Numbered from the stretch's first letter, positions 51,771 to 60,555 are shown. The stretch is DNA of 64,000 nt from Emticicia sp037153985 (GCF_037153985.1 NZ_JBBAYI010000001.1:248001-312000), one strand, 5' to 3'. Notes: a model not told the origin generated them from the sequence alone. Made by a program: numbers and translations.

Positions 51771-52355
51771 TTAGGGCTTAACCATAGCTTTTAGTTCTTC
51801 AATGCGTTTAAGTTTGGCTTCATTCCGCCATTGTTTGGCTGTTTCGGTCCAGTATTCATGTTTTTCCAGAAAAACAATCTGTAACTGGTTCCATGAGTGC
51901 AGGTCTGTAACCATTTCGCGCTCGCGTAATTCTTCATACAAGGACGTAGAAATAGGCCAGAAATCTTCACGCCCCAGATAATCAAGGTCAGCATCTGCCA
52001 GTATTCTTTCCAGATGGTTTGTAGGGCTTTGTGGGATTTTTGTAGCCATAATCATTCCACAGATTTTGTTTATATCGGCATCATTATACCCAAAATCTGG
52101 CAACGAAACACGTGCAATCCGGCAACTTTCGGTTTCGTGGCCACGGTATGTACTTATAAAGCCTAAGTCATGATACAAGGCAGCTGTTTGTAGTAATAGC
52201 AGAGCGTCTCTGTCATGAATACCTTCTGCAATGCTCAGCCGTAACGCAGCGTTAACCACATCAACCGTATGGTGCAAGCCATGATAAAATAAGGTATCCG
52301 ACAGACTTTCTTCTAATTTTTCAAAAACATATTCTTCTGCCTTTTCTATATTCAT
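51771..52355 (-). CDS. HD-domain phosphohydrolase-like protein
   Basis: This 194-residue cytoplasmic protein has HD-domain metal ligands: HHT around 28-30, the HD pair His62-Asp63 in LYHDLGF, and DADLDYLG at 121-128 with the final Asp. A helical C-terminus follows (about 150-190). HD proteins hydrolyse phosphoesters, including nucleotides, but the substrate cannot be read from sequence. Its stop codon abuts the stop of the cyclic-nucleotide-binding protein gene with zero bases between. Confidence 0.87.
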   Translation of the reverse strand: MNIEKAEEYVFEKLEESLSDTLFYHGLHHTVDVVNAALRLSIAEGIHDRDALLLLQTAALYHDLGFISTYRGHETESCRIARVSLPDFGYNDADINKICGMIMATKIPQSPTNHLERILADADLDYLGREDFWPISTSLYEELREREMVTDLHSWNQLQIVFLEKHEYWTETAKQWRNEAKLKRIEELKAMVKP

Positions 52356-52691
52356 TCGTATGCAATTTTTATAATGTGGTACTCCTTGCTTTATGCTTGT
52401 GTTTTCAGATTACAAATATTGTTACAAATTTTATTCAAATAATTCTGATATGGTGCTTTTTTGCAATTAAAAAGGCAATAAATGTTTTCATAGCGCTTCA
52501 AAATTGTATTTTGCTGAATTCTTCTCTATTTTTGGTAACTAATGGCTGGTTAAGCATAATGACACAACCCGCCCAATTAGTAAACCTGATACTTGTTGAA
52601 TAAGTATTAATAAAAGTAAATGCAGGATAAAACCCACAACCCCTGCAAGATTTCGTTGTTTACTATTAACTGTTTTTCCTAGAGATAGTTT
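52356..52691. other. 336-base intergenic region upstream of the sensor kinase pair
   Basis: This spacer follows the HD gene start (divergent) and precedes the first sensor kinase. A promoter with TTG (52504-52506), 20 bases, then TATTTTTG (52527-52534) faces the kinase. A 75-codon plus-strand frame at 52376-52603 is present but has no family likeness and I do not call it. Confidence 0.55.
52504..52534 (+). promoter_or_regulatory. Promoter candidate of the sensor kinase operon
   Basis: TTG at 52504-52506 and TATTTTTG at 52527-52534 are 20 bases apart. The predicted start near 52541 gives a leader of about 150 bases to the kinase ATG. Confidence 0.5.
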
Positions 52692-54158
52692 ATGAAAGTC
52701 GACTACAGTGATATGGTTTCAAAAGGGGCGTTTACGTTTTTTGTAATCAGATTTTTACGTACTTATTACGAAACCCAAATCAGATACCCGCAAGAGGATA
52801 AAATATTAAAAAATGGCTGGTTGATAGTTGTGCCTGTATATATATTGGCCAGTTTGCCGGGGTTTAATTTTATTGAGGAGTGGTACTATCAGATTTTTAT
52901 TTTACTGATTTCGGTATTTATTTACAAAACAAGGTACATGCGTTCGTCGCGAATGTTGTTTAATGCCGTTTTGCCCGTCCTTTTTATGATTGTGGTCGAC
53001 GGGTTGGCGCAGTTGCTAGTACCTAATTTTTATGAAGAAAATAACTCTTACTTTGGTTCAGCGTATGGATTCGCTTTTTTCTGGATGATAGGCTTTGGTA
53101 TTTATTTACAAAAGCAAAATAAAGTTGAAATTGAGCAAAGGAAAAAAACGGAGCAGGAACGTATCAGAAGTGAGGCCAAAAAGCAGGAACTGGAATATCA
53201 GGTTGCCGAAAGAACCGCTGAACTCACTAAACAAAAGCATGAATTAGAAGAGATTATTTCCAAACTGAAACTTACGCAGGAGCAGTTAATCCAGTCCGAA
53301 AAAACGGCTTCAACCCGTGCGGTGGCACTTACCAAACAAAAAGAAAAACTGGAAGAAACTATTAGTGAACTGAAATCGACACAGAACCAATTGATTCAGG
53401 CCGAAAAAATGGCTTCGTTGGGCGAACTGACAGCAGGCATTGCCCACGAAATTCAGAATCCGCTGAATTTCGTAAATAATTTTTCAGAGTTAAGTGTTGA
53501 ACTGGCAAAAGAGCTTGAAGAAGAATTTGAACGTGAAAATTTAGACAAAGACCTCATTGTTGAACTGATAGGTGATTTGGTGCAGAATCAGGAGAAAATA
53601 AATCATCATGGTAAAAGGGCTGCCAGTATTGTGAGAGGAATGTTACAGCATTCGAGAACAAGTACCGGACAAAAAGAAAAAGTTGACCTGAACGACCTAG
53701 CCGATGAGTACCTGCGGTTGTCTTATCATGGATTAAGGGCAAAAGACAAAACCTTCAATGCCGACTTTAAAACAGAATTTGATGCTCAGGTTCCTAAAGT
53801 TGACTTAGTACCGCAGGATTTTGGTCGTGTGCTACTTAATCTTATCAATAATGCTTTCTATGCAGTACAACAAAAATCCAGAATGAACATTGAAGGCTAC
53901 AAGCCACTGGTAATAGTAAAAACTACACTTGCACAGGAAGAAATTCTAATTAGTGTAATTGATAATGGTACTGGTATTCCTGAAAGTGTAAAGAATAAGA
54001 TTTTTCAGCCATTTTTTACAACTAAACCCACTGGACAAGGTACTGGGTTGGGCTTATCGTTAGCTTATGACATCGTAACTAAAGGGCATGGCGGGAAACT
54101 CGAAGTGCACTCAAAAGAAGGAGAAGGAACCGAGTTTGTGATTACTTTGCCCGTTTAA
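52692..54158 (+). CDS. Membrane sensor histidine kinase with duplicated coiled coil
   Basis: This 488-residue kinase has about four hydrophobic helices between residues 41 and 140 and no extracellular domain. A coiled coil (about 143-240) follows, then the HisKA domain with His252 in LGELTAGIAHEIQNPLNF. The ATPase domain has N-box LINNAFY (384-390), G1 DNGTGIP at 424-430, F-box FFTTK at 441-445 and G2 GTGLGLS at 450-456. The coiled coil has a 35-residue direct repeat (178-207 and 213-242). It precedes a second kinase gene by 31 bases and then two response regulator genes. Confidence 0.92.
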   Translation: MKVDYSDMVSKGAFTFFVIRFLRTYYETQIRYPQEDKILKNGWLIVVPVYILASLPGFNFIEEWYYQIFILLISVFIYKTRYMRSSRMLFNAVLPVLFMIVVDGLAQLLVPNFYEENNSYFGSAYGFAFFWMIGFGIYLQKQNKVEIEQRKKTEQERIRSEAKKQELEYQVAERTAELTKQKHELEEIISKLKLTQEQLIQSEKTASTRAVALTKQKEKLEETISELKSTQNQLIQAEKMASLGELTAGIAHEIQNPLNFVNNFSELSVELAKELEEEFERENLDKDLIVELIGDLVQNQEKINHHGKRAASIVRGMLQHSRTSTGQKEKVDLNDLADEYLRLSYHGLRAKDKTFNADFKTEFDAQVPKVDLVPQDFGRVLLNLINNAFYAVQQKSRMNIEGYKPLVIVKTTLAQEEILISVIDNGTGIPESVKNKIFQPFFTTKPTGQGTGLGLSLAYDIVTKGHGGKLEVHSKEGEGTEFVITLPV

Positions 54159-54189
54159 TTATATAGATATTTATTAACAAAGATATTGA

Positions 54190-56340
54190 ATGAAGTATTT
54201 TTATTTATTTTTAATTCTTTTTGTTGTATTCAAAGCTCAGAGTCAGAATAAACCATTTCGCGCCCTTGACAGTATTCCTAATTATGGTTATGCCCTGAAT
54301 AACCATTGGAAATGGCATGTAGGAGACAATCCCCTTTGGGCAGACCTTAACTTCGATGATAGTAAATGGGAAAAAATAGCAATTTCTGAATCAATAGAAG
54401 AATTTCCACAGTTAAGGGCATCTCAGATTGCATGGTTCAGACGACCCATACAAGTAACAAAAGAGTTAGTAAACCATCCGCTTTCGATAAGTATCAAGCA
54501 GATGGGAGCCTCAGAAATATACCTTGATGGCAAACTTTTGCACAAGCTCGGTGTAGTTAGCAAAAATCCTGATAAAGAGCAAACGCTGGTTAATGTTACT
54601 GCATTGCCCCTTACGCTGTCGGACACCAATAAACATATACTGGCTGTTCGTTATTCATTTACAAAAGGGAATTTCTATTATCCCGGTACAAATTCGGAAA
54701 CTTTCTATTTAAGAATCCACGATACTAAATATATTGGCGGATTCATCGAAAATCAGATAAATCGTACAGCGGGCTTCCTATACTTTTTTACTGGCATCTT
54801 TCTGATTTTTGCTATTCTTCATTTTTCGTTTTATATCGCTAACAGGGCGCAAAAAGTAAGTTTAAGTCTGGGAATAAATATGCTTGTACTGATGTTGGCT
54901 TTTTTTCTCCGTAGCCTTGAAAGTTATCAGACCGGTATCTCATCGAAAGAGTTTTATGGGTTACTTGCTATCATTTTTACCTATGTAGGTGTTTTTTTAA
55001 TAAATGTTTCCTTGTATCAATACTTAAATCAAAAATTTGGTATAGTATTTTATACACTCGCTTTTATGGTAGCGGGTAGTATGTTATCATATATTTTTAA
55101 CTGGAGCTTGCCTTGGGCAATTGAGACTTGGCTGCCATTCTTTTTATTATTTATCGATTTTATACGTGTAAGTATCCTCGCCGACCGTAGAAAAGATGCC
55201 AACGCCAAAGTACCTATTTATTCTTTGGTAGTAGTAGCTGGCTGTGCTATGCTTGCAGTTATTATTTTATTTGTCGAAGGCACAGTCGGTAACGGATCCG
55301 AAAGCCTTATTATAAACGTAGCAATACTGGTAGTCATTATTATGTTTTTTAGTATTCCTGTTGGTTTATCACTCTCTTTAGTGCGTGAGTATACCCGAAC
55401 ACATAAGGCTTTGCGGGCAAAATTGGAAGAGATAGAGAGGTTATCGGCGCAGAATCTGGCACAAGAACAGGAAAAACAACAAATACTGGCAGCACAAAAT
55501 GAGATACTCGAACATCAGGTAGCCGAACGGACAGCCGAACTCGAAAAGTCGCTCGAAGACCTGAAAGCTACACAAACACAACTCATTCAGAGTGAAAAAC
55601 TTGCTTCGTTAGGTGAACTTACGGCTGGTATTGCGCACGAGATTCAGAATCCGCTCAATTTTGTTAATAATTTTTCAGAAGTAAGCCGCGAACTCATTGA
55701 GGAGTTGCAGGAAGAAAGAAATAAAGAGCAAGATAAAAGAGATGAAGGGCTTGAAGAGGAAATTCTGTCAGATATTTCTCAGAACCTCGAAAAAATAAAT
55801 CATCATGGCAAGCGTGCTGCCAGTATTGTAAAAGGAATGCTCGAACACTCAAGGGCTAGCACAGGCAAAAAAGAACCTACCGATGTAAATGTACTGGCCG
55901 ATGAATATCTGCGTCTGGCGTATCATGGTATCAGAGCAAAAGATAAAAGTTTTAATGCAGAATTTAAAACTGAACTGGACCCAAGCCTGCCAAAAATACC
56001 TTTAATAACTCAAGACTTTGGGCGGGTTTTACTGAATCTGATTAACAATGCCTTTTATGCAGTAAAAGACAAAGAAGGCAAAGGCAAGGTAACTGTAAGT
56101 ACACAAAAGCTGAATAACGAAATTGAAATACGCGTACAAGACAATGGTGTGGGTATTCCTGAACACATAAAAGCAAAGATTTTTCAGCCTTTTTTCACCA
56201 CCAAACCTACTGGGCAAGGCACAGGGCTGGGGTTGTCGCTGGCTTATGACATTGTAACCAAAGCACATGGGGGCAGCCTTGAAGTAGAAACAAAAGAAGG
56301 TGAAGGAACAACGTTTATTATTAAATTGCCTTATCTTTGA
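54190..56340 (+). CDS. Sensor histidine kinase with extracellular beta-sandwich and 7TM (7TMR-DISM-like)
   Basis: This 716-residue kinase has a signal peptide (to about residue 18). A periplasmic beta-sandwich spans about 20-180 (WADLNFDDSKWEKIAISESIEEFP, then ISIKQMGASEIYLDGKLLHKLG), like the galactose-binding-type input of 7TMR-DISM kinases. Seven or so transmembrane helices span about 190-398, followed by a coiled coil to 470. HisKA has His483 in LGELTAGIAHEIQNPLNF, and a HATPase domain ends the protein. The kinase core is very close to the previous gene, implying duplication. It likely senses a small carbohydrate or similar ligand and feeds the response regulators downstream. Confidence 0.9.
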   Translation: MKYFYLFLILFVVFKAQSQNKPFRALDSIPNYGYALNNHWKWHVGDNPLWADLNFDDSKWEKIAISESIEEFPQLRASQIAWFRRPIQVTKELVNHPLSISIKQMGASEIYLDGKLLHKLGVVSKNPDKEQTLVNVTALPLTLSDTNKHILAVRYSFTKGNFYYPGTNSETFYLRIHDTKYIGGFIENQINRTAGFLYFFTGIFLIFAILHFSFYIANRAQKVSLSLGINMLVLMLAFFLRSLESYQTGISSKEFYGLLAIIFTYVGVFLINVSLYQYLNQKFGIVFYTLAFMVAGSMLSYIFNWSLPWAIETWLPFFLLFIDFIRVSILADRRKDANAKVPIYSLVVVAGCAMLAVIILFVEGTVGNGSESLIINVAILVVIIMFFSIPVGLSLSLVREYTRTHKALRAKLEEIERLSAQNLAQEQEKQQILAAQNEILEHQVAERTAELEKSLEDLKATQTQLIQSEKLASLGELTAGIAHEIQNPLNFVNNFSEVSRELIEELQEERNKEQDKRDEGLEEEILSDISQNLEKINHHGKRAASIVKGMLEHSRASTGKKEPTDVNVLADEYLRLAYHGIRAKDKSFNAEFKTELDPSLPKIPLITQDFGRVLLNLINNAFYAVKDKEGKGKVTVSTQKLNNEIEIRVQDNGVGIPEHIKAKIFQPFFTTKPTGQGTGLGLSLAYDIVTKAHGGSLEVETKEGEGTTFIIKLPYL

Positions 56341-56370
56341 ATGAGATTTAAATAGTTTAAACAGGTATTT

Positions 56371-56745
56371 ATGAAAATATTAGTAGTTGATGACGAAGAA
56401 GATGTAAGAACATTATTTGAACAACGCTTCAGAAGAGAAATCAGGGCAGGAGATTTTGACTTTGCATTTAGTGGTTCGGGAGAAGAGGCCTTGGCGTATC
56501 TGGAAGGCCAGAATCTGGAAGCTGTTTTGATACTGTCAGACATTAATATGCCCGGTATGAGTGGATTAGAACTGCTAAAACAAATCAGGCTGAAATCGCC
56601 CATTGCACCACCAATTGTGATGATGATTACTGCCTATGGAGATGAAGAAAACCATACACAAGCCATGAACCTCGGAGCGAATGATTTTCTTACAAAACCT
56701 TTAGATTTTTCAGAACTCAAACAAAAACTCAAAAGTTCGATATGA
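56371..56745 (+). CDS. Single-domain response regulator (receiver only)
   Basis: This 124-residue receiver domain has the acidic pocket DDEED near 7-11, phosphoacceptor Asp57 in LILSDINMP, Thr in MITAYG and Lys109 in LTKPLDF. It has no output domain, so it would act as a phosphorelay shuttle or competitor, or bind a partner. It overlaps the cyclase gene by 4 bases (ATGA), so the two are coupled. It follows the second sensor kinase by 30 bases. Confidence 0.93.
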   Translation: MKILVVDDEEDVRTLFEQRFRREIRAGDFDFAFSGSGEEALAYLEGQNLEAVLILSDINMPGMSGLELLKQIRLKSPIAPPIVMMITAYGDEENHTQAMNLGANDFLTKPLDFSELKQKLKSSI

Positions 56746-57788
56746 ACGCCAAAATAATGGTTGTAGATGATGAGGCCGATTTAGAAACCCTCATCAAACA
56801 GAAATTCCGCCGACAGATTCGAGAAAAAACGTACGAATTCAGCTTTGCCCAAAATGGTGTAGAAGCCCTGAAATTATTACAACAGTCGCCAGATATTGAT
56901 ATGATTCTTAGTGATATCAATATGCCTGAGATGGATGGCCTCACACTTTTGGGTAAATTATCAGACCTTAACCCTCTTTTAAAAGCAGTAATAGTTTCGG
57001 CTTACGGCGACATGGAAAATATCAGAACAGCCATGAACCGTGGAGCCTTCGATTTCCTGACCAAACCTATCAATTTTGAAGACCTTGAACTAACCGTTGA
57101 AAAAACAATTAAGCACGTAACACAGCTTCGTCAGACCTTACAGGCCATTAAAGAAAATAATATCCTGAAAATGTATGTTGATGAAACCGTTCTTAAATTC
57201 ATGAATAGCCAAGAGTTCGAGTCGTCACTTACAGCCAATGAAACCATTGTGGCCACAGTGGTTTTTATTGATATTTGTGGTTTTACCTCCATCTCTGAAA
57301 AAGAATCGCCCGATACAGTAGTTAATCTGATCAATAAATATTTTGACGTTATGGTCAAGGGAATTATTGAGCAGGGGGGGTATGTAGATAAGTTTATGGG
57401 TGATGCCGTGATGGCTGTTTTTAAAGGAGACTACCACCTCGACCGCGCCATTGAAGCCTCTTTAGCGGTGCGGGCTGCAATTGATACAATAAAAGAAGTA
57501 TTGCCTAATCATTCAACCTATTTACCTAAAGTATCAATCGGTATTAATACAGGCGAAATGATTTCAGGAAATATCGGCTCTGCTTCATTAAAAAGACTCG
57601 ACTACACAGTTATTGGAGATACCGTAAACACAGCGCAACGATTACAGGCTGCGGCCCGTCCTAGTCAGATTATCATCAGTGAGAATGCTTACCTGCAAGT
57701 AAAGGAATCTTTTAATTGTAAGGAAGTTGGCGAAGCAACTTTAAAAAATAAAGCACAAGCAATTAAACTTTTTGAAGTAGTTGCTTAG
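56742..57788 (+). CDS. Response regulator fused to class III adenylate cyclase
   Basis: This 348-residue protein has an N-terminal receiver (1-120) with Asp58 in LSDINMP and Lys108 in LTKPINF. A linker helix (about 120-160) follows, then a class III nucleotide cyclase domain (about 165-348). Metal-binding Asp177 (FIDICGF) and Asp221 (KFMGDAVM), the substrate-specifying pair Lys217 and Thr289 (DYTVIGDT), and the transition-state Asn296 and Arg300 (NTAQR) are all present. The Lys/Thr pair is the one known from adenylate-specific bacterial cyclases, so cAMP is the predicted product. Phosphorylation by the upstream kinases should control dimerisation and activity. Confidence 0.92.
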   Translation: MNAKIMVVDDEADLETLIKQKFRRQIREKTYEFSFAQNGVEALKLLQQSPDIDMILSDINMPEMDGLTLLGKLSDLNPLLKAVIVSAYGDMENIRTAMNRGAFDFLTKPINFEDLELTVEKTIKHVTQLRQTLQAIKENNILKMYVDETVLKFMNSQEFESSLTANETIVATVVFIDICGFTSISEKESPDTVVNLINKYFDVMVKGIIEQGGYVDKFMGDAVMAVFKGDYHLDRAIEASLAVRAAIDTIKEVLPNHSTYLPKVSIGINTGEMISGNIGSASLKRLDYTVIGDTVNTAQRLQAAARPSQIIISENAYLQVKESFNCKEVGEATLKNKAQAIKLFEVVA

Positions 57789-57903
57789 GTTTTGTACTAT
57801 TATTCTACGTATATTATTAATTTTATCAGAAAAAAGGAACGAGCAGAACCCTTTTAGGGTTATTATAATTGAACTAAGAATAGCATCTTGGGTATTTTGG
57901 TTG

Positions 57904-57911
57904 TATCTTTG
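57904..57911 (+). promoter_or_regulatory. Promoter -7 element for the sufC operon
   Basis: TATCTTTG followed by CAA matches TAnnTTTG, about 90 bases upstream of the sufC ATG. No well-placed TTTG is found for the -33 box. Confidence 0.5.
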
Positions 57912-57997
57912 CAACCTGATTTCTGGATATTTGTCAGAGTAATCGTATTAAATAGTTCAATCAAGGATAAAGAATCATTTAAAATAAAGATTAAAAA

Positions 57998-58762
57998 ATG
58001 CTCACTATCAGTAATTTACACGCAAGAATAGAGGAGAAGGAAATATTACGTGGAATAAATTTTGAAGTAAAACCCGGTGAAGTTCATGCCATTATGGGGC
58101 CTAACGGTTCGGGAAAAAGTACACTTGCCTCGGTTTTGGCAGGAAGAGAATATTACGAAGTAACAGCAGGCTCGATAGAATTCAAGGGTAAAGATTTATT
58201 GGATATGGCTCCTGAAGAGAGAGCCGCCGAAGGAATATTTCTGGCCTTTCAGTATCCGGTAGAAATACCAGGCGTAACCACAGTTAATTTTCTTAAAACG
58301 GCGTTAAACGAAATCCGTAAGTATAACGGAGAAGAGCCACTAGATGCCGCTCAGTTTCTGAAAAGAATGAAAGAAAAGGCTAAATTGGTGAAAATCGATG
58401 ATACCTTGTTGAGACGCTCATTGAATGAAGGATTTTCGGGTGGTGAAAAAAAACGTAATGAAATTTTCCAGATGGCAATGCTTGAACCTAAATTGTGTAT
58501 TCTTGATGAAACCGATTCAGGTCTGGATATCGATGCCCTAAGAATAGTAGCCGAAGGTGTAAACAAGTTAAGAGACGAAAATCGCTCATTTATTGTAGTT
58601 ACTCACTACCAACGTTTGTTAGACTACATCGTGCCTGATTTTGTACACGTACTATATAAAGGCAGAATCGTGAAATCGGGTACAAAAGAACTAGCACTTG
58701 AACTAGAAGAAAAAGGCTATGACTGGATTAAAGCAGAAGTAGATGCTTTAGAAGTAGCTTAA
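57998..58762 (+). CDS. sufC: SufC, Fe-S cluster assembly ATPase
   Basis: This 254-residue ATPase of the SUF iron-sulfur assembly complex has Walker A GPNGSGKST at 34-42, the SufC-type signature FSGGEKKRNEIFQM, Walker B LCILDETDSGLD and a switch His in VVTHYQRLLDYI. The GMAPEERA-like segment (MAPEERAAEGIFLAFQYPVEIPG) is characteristic of SufC. Its partners are SufB and SufD; sufD is two genes downstream, but no sufB lies before it. It is probably transcribed from the element at 57904. Confidence 0.96.
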   Translation: MLTISNLHARIEEKEILRGINFEVKPGEVHAIMGPNGSGKSTLASVLAGREYYEVTAGSIEFKGKDLLDMAPEERAAEGIFLAFQYPVEIPGVTTVNFLKTALNEIRKYNGEEPLDAAQFLKRMKEKAKLVKIDDTLLRRSLNEGFSGGEKKRNEIFQMAMLEPKLCILDETDSGLDIDALRIVAEGVNKLRDENRSFIVVTHYQRLLDYIVPDFVHVLYKGRIVKSGTKELALELEEKGYDWIKAEVDALEVA

Positions 58763-58777
58763 TCGGTATAAATCCAA

Positions 58778-59158
58778 ATGACAACAATTCAGGTAGCCAA
58801 TAGCCCCAAGCCAGCAGGTCATTACTCGCAGGCCATTGTGAGCAATGGCTTGGTTTTTACCTCAGGTATATTACCTATTAAAATCAATACTTCAGAAAAA
58901 CTACCCATGGATTCGACAATCGAAGAACAGGTAATAGTGGTGTTTGATAACCTCAAACAAATACTTGCCGAAGCAGGTAGTGCAGTTGATAAAGTAGTAA
59001 AAGCTACTGTTTACATTACAGACGGCGAATATTGGGGAGTTGTTAATCAATTATATACTGATTTTTTTTCTAATCACCGACCCGCACGGTCAATTATTCC
59101 GGTAAAAGAATTACACTTTGGTTATAAAATAGAACTAGAAGTAGTAGCAGAATTATAA
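58778..59158 (+). CDS. ridA: RidA-family enamine/imine deaminase
   Basis: This 126-residue protein of the RidA/YjgF/UK114 group has SPKPAGHYSQAIVSNGLVFTSGILPI at the N-terminus, VVKATVYITDGEYWGVVNQLY, and a C-terminal RPARSIIPVKELHFGYKIELEVVAEL containing the catalytic Arg and the conserved Glu. RidA proteins remove reactive enamines that damage PLP enzymes. It sits between sufC and sufD, 15 bases after sufC and 1 base before sufD, and is thus in the same transcription unit. Confidence 0.92.
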   Translation: MTTIQVANSPKPAGHYSQAIVSNGLVFTSGILPIKINTSEKLPMDSTIEEQVIVVFDNLKQILAEAGSAVDKVVKATVYITDGEYWGVVNQLYTDFFSNHRPARSIIPVKELHFGYKIELEVVAEL

Positions 59159-59159
59159 A

Positions 59160-60488
59160 ATGAGTTCTCTAGAAAATATAGATTTAAAAAATCAGTTACT
59201 TACTGATTTTCAGACTTTGCAAACGGCACTGAACGGTAAAAGTGTTTTGCCTGTTCATCAATTGCGTGGCGAAGCCATGAAAAATTTTGATAAGCTGGGC
59301 TTTCCTACAATCAAGCACGAAGAGTGGAAATATAGCAATGTCTCAAGCCTTATCAAGCAAAACTTTAACTTTGAAGCTAGCTCCGATTTCAACAATAATG
59401 ACCTGAAAGAAATACATCTGCCGCATTTAAAAGGTAATGTACTTTACTTTATTAATGGAGTGTTTCATGCAGAGTTATCGCACATTGAAAGCCCGGGCGA
59501 GAAGCTAAAGGTAATGCCTTTTGCAGAAGCACAGCAACAAATGCCCGATGTAATTGAGCGTTACTTTGCACACTATGCCGACTATAAAAATGATGCCTTT
59601 ACCGCTCTTAATACGGCTTTGGCTAAAGATGGCGTAGTAGTGCATATTGCCGACAACATGACCCTTGAAGAGCCTGTTATTTTACGTTTTATTGGTGATA
59701 CCCGTAAAGAAGATGTTGGCTCACAAGTGCGTAACCTGATTGTTGTAGGCAAAAATGCAGAGGTGAAAATAGCAGAAGCATATCGTACAATTGGTGATAA
59801 CAAGTATTTTATTAATACAGTTACCGAATTTGTACTTTTTGAAGATGCTCGTGCCGACTACTACAAAGTGCAAAACGAAAGCGATAACGCTTATCATATT
59901 GGTACAACGCAGGTGTATCAGAAAGACAAGAGTTATTTCTATGGGGCAACCGTAACAGTAAATGGAGGTTTTGTCAGAAACAACCTGAACATTGTCCTTG
60001 ATGGTGAACATATCGAGAGCCACATGTACGGGCTGTATGTGCCAAGTAAAAAACAGCACGTCGATAATCATACATTGGTTGACCACAGAAAACCTAATTG
60101 TGTAAGTAATGAACTGTACAAGGGGATTCTGATGGATAAGTCTACGGGAGTATTCAACGGAAAGATTTTTGTTCGTGAAGATGCCCAAAAAACAAATGCT
60201 TATCAGAACTGCCGCAACGTAGTAACATCTGACGAGGCAACCATGAATACCAAGCCACAGTTGGAAATCTGGGCCGATGATGTAAAATGTTCGCACGGCA
60301 CCACAACAGGTAAACTAAACGATGAGGCTATTTTCTATATGCAGTCACGTGGGATTCCTAAAAAAGAAGCCATTCGCCTGCAATTATTAGCTTTTGCCGA
60401 AGATGTGGTTTCACAAATCAAGATTGATTCAATTAAAGAATATCTTGAAGGGCTTATTATTGATAAACTAGGAAGCCTCGGCAAGTAA
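59160..60488 (+). CDS. sufD: SufD, Fe-S cluster assembly scaffold subunit
   Basis: This 442-residue SufB/SufD family protein has an N-terminal helical part (RGEAMKNFDKLGFPTIKHEEWKYSN), a long right-handed parallel beta-helix core, and a C-terminal CSHGTTTGKLNDEAIFYMQSRGIPKKEAIRLQLLAFAEDVV, which carries the conserved Cys-x-His. SufD pairs with SufB and SufC to build Fe-S clusters. It starts 1 base after the ridA stop and is the last gene before a strong terminator. No cysteine desulfurase (sufS) follows. Confidence 0.94.
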   Translation: MSSLENIDLKNQLLTDFQTLQTALNGKSVLPVHQLRGEAMKNFDKLGFPTIKHEEWKYSNVSSLIKQNFNFEASSDFNNNDLKEIHLPHLKGNVLYFINGVFHAELSHIESPGEKLKVMPFAEAQQQMPDVIERYFAHYADYKNDAFTALNTALAKDGVVVHIADNMTLEEPVILRFIGDTRKEDVGSQVRNLIVVGKNAEVKIAEAYRTIGDNKYFINTVTEFVLFEDARADYYKVQNESDNAYHIGTTQVYQKDKSYFYGATVTVNGGFVRNNLNIVLDGEHIESHMYGLYVPSKKQHVDNHTLVDHRKPNCVSNELYKGILMDKSTGVFNGKIFVREDAQKTNAYQNCRNVVTSDEATMNTKPQLEIWADDVKCSHGTTTGKLNDEAIFYMQSRGIPKKEAIRLQLLAFAEDVVSQIKIDSIKEYLEGLIIDKLGSLGK

Positions 60489-60555
60489 TATATACAAAAA
60501 AGCATATACAACAAATATGAGTCATCCCGAATTTAAGGATGATAAATAAAAAAAG

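Noticed and set aside
52376..52603. A 75-codon plus-strand frame between the HD gene and the first sensor kinase
   Set aside because: It is hydrophobic but has no clear signal peptide or family, and it runs through the likely kinase promoter.
59721..60296. A 191-codon open frame on the minus strand inside sufD
   Set aside because: It lies fully antisense to a well-conserved gene, has no recognisable family or signal sequence, and is explained by the codon use of sufD.
1420..60488. A recent genomic island around the signalling genes
   Set aside because: Base composition and codon use look like the neighbouring housekeeping genes, and no integrase, tRNA or flanking repeats are visible.
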